64,000 nucleotides of DNA. It comes from Saccharobesus litoralis (GTDB taxonomy: Bacteria; Pseudomonadota; Gammaproteobacteria; Enterobacterales; Alteromonadaceae). The stretch is from the NCBI RefSeq assembly GCF_003063625.1, contig NZ_CP026604.1, positions 4,442,065 through 4,506,064 on the forward strand, written 5' to 3'. The translations under genes and the position numbers were made by a program. Within the stretch, counting starts at the first letter, position 1. Each line of letters begins with the position of its first letter. The notes beneath the pieces are model-generated. The model was not told the DNA's origin and did not search any database. It saw nothing but the letters and a program-made list of their open reading frames with translations. This document shows, piece after piece, positions 61,038 to 64,000 of the stretch.

Positions 61038-62705
61038 ATGAAAACTAACTTACTGAATAAACTATTTACTGTCACTGGAATTGCGCTAGCATTAACAGCT
61101 TGCGGCGAAGGTGAAGACTATAAAACAACCTACGAGCCTGTAGAGAAAATTACAGTTTCTGGCGACATTAACCTTGATTTGGAAGAAGGTACGGGCATTC
61201 ATAATATCGACTTGTTAGCCGGTACCAATAACCCTGCTAATACAACTGTGTATACTACAAAGTTTACTTTTGATAAATATCAATTAAACGAAGAAGGTGA
61301 ACAAGTTAGAGATGATGACGGAAACTTGATCCCACTGTTTACTGGTCCAGATGTACCGTTTTCAGCAATCGGTAAAACTGGTGACATATTAATTTTTGAT
61401 GCCGATCAATTAAATGATGCCTTAGTACACGAAAAAACCGCGGCGGAGCGTAAAGCGTTAATTGAAGAAATTACCGCTTATAACGAAACTGTACCGGAAG
61501 AAGATCAAAAGTTTGTGCCACCTGAACTTTATTCTGAAGGTATATATAACTTTAACTATGAGTTAGACAATGGCTCTGACGAACTCGTTAAGCGTAATAT
61601 CCAATTAAAAGTAAGAGGTGTAGAAGACGTATTAACAGATATCGAGTTTAACCACCCTACAGGTTTAACAACCAACCCAGGTTACCCAGCTACTGTTAAT
61701 GCCCTACCGGTACCTGCAAATGCAACCTATTATGAGTTTAAATACAGTGTTGATGACACAAGTATTGCAACTATAAATGCCGACACAGGAAAACTAACTG
61801 GGGTTAAACTTGGTAAAGTTAATGTTACTGCTACATCAGTTAAATACCCGTCGATTAAGAAAACAATTGAAGCTGAAGTCGTACCATTAGAATACCCGAA
61901 TGGCTTAGAAATTCGAGTAGCTGGAGCTGCTGCCAATGTTGCTTTTGTTAATGCTGGTGAATCGTTACAATTAGAAGTGATTAAACTTCCTGAAGGGGAA
62001 ACCTTTGTCTACAACGATGATATTACATTTGAGTCTCTAGACCCTCACCGTGTATCTGTCGATCAAAATGGTTTAATCACTGGTATCAACTATGACCTTA
62101 TCAATGAGAATAACGCGAATACAATTGAAGTTATCGCATCGATTCCTGGCTTAAACGGTACATTAACTAAATCTATCAATGTTACTATTGCTGAACACAA
62201 AACCGATTACTATGCATCATTTAACTCTGCGATTGAGCTTGGTTTGATGGATCGCTTTATTAATAAATTTTGGGAAACGGCAACTATTACATCTACGATG
62301 GAAGCAACAGAAGCTGCTGCGAAAGATGGTAAGTTTGGTATTCATATTACGTCAGACGGTACCAAACACACAGGTATTAGCATATCAGGTCAAAACAATC
62401 CTCAAGTGATGGGTGAAGGTAAAGGCCGTAAATTTAAACTAAGCTACGACATAAAAATTAATAATTTTGACACTCATGGTAAAAAACCAATGCGTTTTTA
62501 CTTTGTTCCTCAAGGTTCTTGGGATCTGCGCGTAGAGCGCTGGCATGATCCTGTAAAAGATGGTACTTGGACTCACGTAGAAGAAGTGTTTGATGAAAAA
62601 GATTGGACTGGAGTAGCAAACCCTGGTCGACTCGACTTATACATGATAACTGGCACTGAAGTGGACATGTATATCGATAACCTTTCATTAACAGTTAGCG
62701 AATAA
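61038..62705 (+). CDS. Big2 and carbohydrate-binding-like surface lipoprotein
   Basis: 555 residues. The lipobox L-T-A-C (C22) with G at +2 predicts an outer-membrane lipoprotein. An acidic N-terminal region (about 30-195) precedes two Big2-like domains (about 200-283 and 287-385; S-I-A-T-I-N-A-D-T-G-K-L-T-G-V, R-V-S-V-D-Q-N-G-L-I-T-G-I). A C-terminal domain (about 390-555) resembles the last domain of the GH86 enzyme (R-K-F-K-L-S-Y-D-I-K, R-V-E-R-W, G-R-L-D-L-Y, D-M-Y-I-D-N). It follows the receptor in the same operon and ends at a strong terminator. By position it is like a SusD/SusE-type glycan-capture partner, but it is not a SusD homologue. Function inferred. Confidence 0.8.
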   Translation: MKTNLLNKLFTVTGIALALTACGEGEDYKTTYEPVEKITVSGDINLDLEEGTGIHNIDLLAGTNNPANTTVYTTKFTFDKYQLNEEGEQVRDDDGNLIPLFTGPDVPFSAIGKTGDILIFDADQLNDALVHEKTAAERKALIEEITAYNETVPEEDQKFVPPELYSEGIYNFNYELDNGSDELVKRNIQLKVRGVEDVLTDIEFNHPTGLTTNPGYPATVNALPVPANATYYEFKYSVDDTSIATINADTGKLTGVKLGKVNVTATSVKYPSIKKTIEAEVVPLEYPNGLEIRVAGAAANVAFVNAGESLQLEVIKLPEGETFVYNDDITFESLDPHRVSVDQNGLITGINYDLINENNANTIEVIASIPGLNGTLTKSINVTIAEHKTDYYASFNSAIELGLMDRFINKFWETATITSTMEATEAAAKDGKFGIHITSDGTKHTGISISGQNNPQVMGEGKGRKFKLSYDIKINNFDTHGKKPMRFYFVPQGSWDLRVERWHDPVKDGTWTHVEEVFDEKDWTGVANPGRLDLYMITGTEVDMYIDNLSLTVSE

Positions 62706-62726
62706 CATAATTATTTCTTTTACTAT

Positions 62727-62760
62727 AAGAAAACCCCGCTCTCGCGGGGTTTTCTTTTTT
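62727..62760 (+). terminator. Rho-independent terminator after the receptor-lipoprotein operon
   Basis: A 13-bp stem (AAGAAAACCCCGC/GCGGGGTTTTCTT) with loop TCTC and six T in the tail. It ends 27 bases before the halogenase start, so that gene needs its own promoter or read-through. Confidence 0.95.
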
Positions 62761-62787
62761 ATAGAGACACTCACTTTCTATAAAAGC

Positions 62788-64000
62788 ATGAATAAAACAA
62801 CAATAGCCATTATTGGTGGTGGTACGGCTGGCTGGATGACAGCAGCAATTTTGGCCAAAGGCTTACCTCAAGCGCAATACAACATAACCCTTGTCGAAAG
62901 CCCTGATATTCCAACGGTTGGCGTGGGTGAAGCCACTATTCCACCTATTATTCAACTGTGTAAGTATTTAGAAGTAGAAGAAAAAGCGCTACTCGAAGCA
63001 GTCGAAGGTACCTACAAATACGGCATTCATTTTGAAAACTGGTCGCAAATAGGCCACAGCTATATGCATGCTTTTGGTAAAACCGGCACAGAGTTTTATC
63101 ACGACGACAAGCCCGTCTCATTCGAGAAAATGTGGCTACAGCATGCCGCACAATTGGGGCTAAAATCCTTTACGGCTTTCTCACCCACTGCCACAGCCGC
63201 CTATAACAACAAATATTCAGATGCTATCCCCGCACCTGAAAACGCCAACCCTAAATTCTATTATCCTCTTAGTCACTTATTTCACGCTTATCAATTTGAT
63301 GCCGGCTTGCTGGCAAACTGGCTAAAAGAGTATGCCGTCCCCTTGGGTGTCAATTTTATTAGCGCGACCGTAAACGATATAAGCCAACACTCTAACGGCA
63401 ATATTGCTTGTGTCCATCTTGATAACGGAGAAAAAATTAGCTCAGATTATTTTGTCGATTGTAGCGGCGCAAAAGGTTTGTTAAGTAAACAAACGCTTAA
63501 TGGCGAATTTATTGATTGGTCAGCCTATTTACCTTGTGACAGCGCTTGGGCTGTTCAAACTAAACCGACCACTCTACCCTTTCCTTATACCAAATCAATT
63601 GCTCAATCATCTGGTTGGCGCTGGCAAATTCCTTTACGGCAACGTAACGGCAATGGCTATGTTTATAGCAGCCAGTTTATTGATGACCAACAAGCAAAAA
63701 ACGAACTTGAACAAGCCCTTAAAGGGCAAGAGCAATTAACCGAGCCTAAACAAATAAAATTTAACACGGGCTGTTTAAAACAAGCATGGCACAAAAACGT
63801 GATTGCCTTAGGTTTATCTGCTGGTTTTATGGAGCCGCTCGAATCAACCAGTATTCACTTAATACATAAATACGCGATCGAACTGAAAAATGCCTTCATA
63901 TATGGCAAGAATATGCAGCAAGAAGCGGATATGTTTAACAGCAAGTATTTAGAAGACACCCATGCCATTCTTGACTTTTTAACCTTGCATTATCATTGCA
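62788..64000 (+). CDS. Flavin-dependent tryptophan halogenase-family protein (partial, runs off the window)
   Basis: 404 codons read open to the window end with no stop, so the C-terminus is missing. The FAD motif G-G-G-T-A-G-W is at residues 10-16, G-V-G-E-A-T at about 45-50, the likely catalytic lysine at K77 (T-Y-K-Y-G-I-H-F), the W-x-W-x-I-P motif at 277-282 (W-R-W-Q-I-P) and E-P-L-E-S-T-S at 349-355. All hallmarks of PrnA/RebH-type FADH2 halogenases are present. Homologues beside sugar TonB-dependent receptors are common in Alteromonadales, and their substrate is unknown. No strong ribosome site precedes the ATG. Confidence 0.9.
   Translation, partial: MNKTTIAIIGGGTAGWMTAAILAKGLPQAQYNITLVESPDIPTVGVGEATIPPIIQLCKYLEVEEKALLEAVEGTYKYGIHFENWSQIGHSYMHAFGKTGTEFYHDDKPVSFEKMWLQHAAQLGLKSFTAFSPTATAAYNNKYSDAIPAPENANPKFYYPLSHLFHAYQFDAGLLANWLKEYAVPLGVNFISATVNDISQHSNGNIACVHLDNGEKISSDYFVDCSGAKGLLSKQTLNGEFIDWSAYLPCDSAWAVQTKPTTLPFPYTKSIAQSSGWRWQIPLRQRNGNGYVYSSQFIDDQQAKNELEQALKGQEQLTEPKQIKFNTGCLKQAWHKNVIALGLSAGFMEPLESTSIHLIHKYAIELKNAFIYGKNMQQEADMFNSKYLEDTHAILDFLTLHYHC

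Noticed and set aside
61038-62705. SusD homologue next to the TonB-dependent receptor
   Set aside because: The lipoprotein has Big2 and a beta-sandwich-like C-terminal domain, with none of the helical TPR-type sequence expected for SusD.

Overview
The window looks like chromosome of an AT-rich, motile, agar-degrading marine gammaproteobacterium of the Alteromonadales (Catenovulum/Paraglaciecola-like; this placement is inference). The grounds are an E. coli-like order of the ycgL-M-N genes beside minCDE, one-gene-per-ring flagellar operons with sigma-54 and sigma-28 type promoters, and a GH86 agarase/porphyranase locus with a giant TonB-dependent receptor. Genes are dense and mostly on the minus strand.

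Layout. 1-6.4 kb: minus-strand housekeeping genes (GNAT acetyltransferase, ribosomal oxygenase RoxA, PpiC, MsrA, a DUF3465 protein, YcgN, a YcgM-like FAH hydrolase, an MltB-type transglycosylase, YcgL) with one plus-strand NADAR protein. 6.6-8.5 kb: minCDE with a clear terminator. 8.6-15.4 kb: a LysE exporter, two diguanylate cyclases, a rhomboid protease, a Bax-like lipoprotein, and a complete Tn5/IS50-type insertion sequence sitting inside a small MITE-like repeat. 15.7-20.9 kb: a four-gene plus-strand export module (RND permease, LolA-like protein, beta-barrel, DUF2892 protein) behind an operator-like inverted repeat. 21-32.2 kb: YacL, a MASE1-CHASE hybrid kinase, a chemoreceptor, a tonB/ECF sigma/anti-sigma group, a 7 x 44-bp REP array, and an FbpBC-type ABC transporter with no binding protein beside it.

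32.4-47.7 kb is the flagellar/chemotaxis block. flgBCDE, flgFGHIJ and flgKL are on the minus strand, followed by cheR and cheV; flgA, flgM and flgN are divergent. I can read sigma-54 (-24/-12) sites before flgB and flgF, and sigma-28 sites before flgK and flgM. This suggests early basal-body/hook operons under RpoN and late hook-filament junction and anti-sigma genes under FliA. A MITE copy separates flgF from flgG.

48-64 kb: an NIT-type chemoreceptor, then an algal-galactan utilisation locus. It has a malectin-domain lipoprotein, a secreted multidomain GH86 enzyme, a divergent TonB-dependent receptor, a Big2/carbohydrate-binding lipoprotein and a flavin-dependent (tryptophan) halogenase-family protein cut by the window end. 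The GH86 enzyme and the receptor-linked lipoprotein end in recognisably the same C-terminal domain. The likely scheme is that GH86 cuts the polysaccharide outside the cell, surface lipoproteins hold the fragments and the receptor imports them with TonB energy.

Two dispersed repeat families run through the window. One is a REP family (GTAG foot plus hairpin), found only 3' of minus-strand genes. The other is a 120-230 bp element with TATAGTC...GACTATA ends in five copies. I saw no tRNA, rRNA or CRISPR array.
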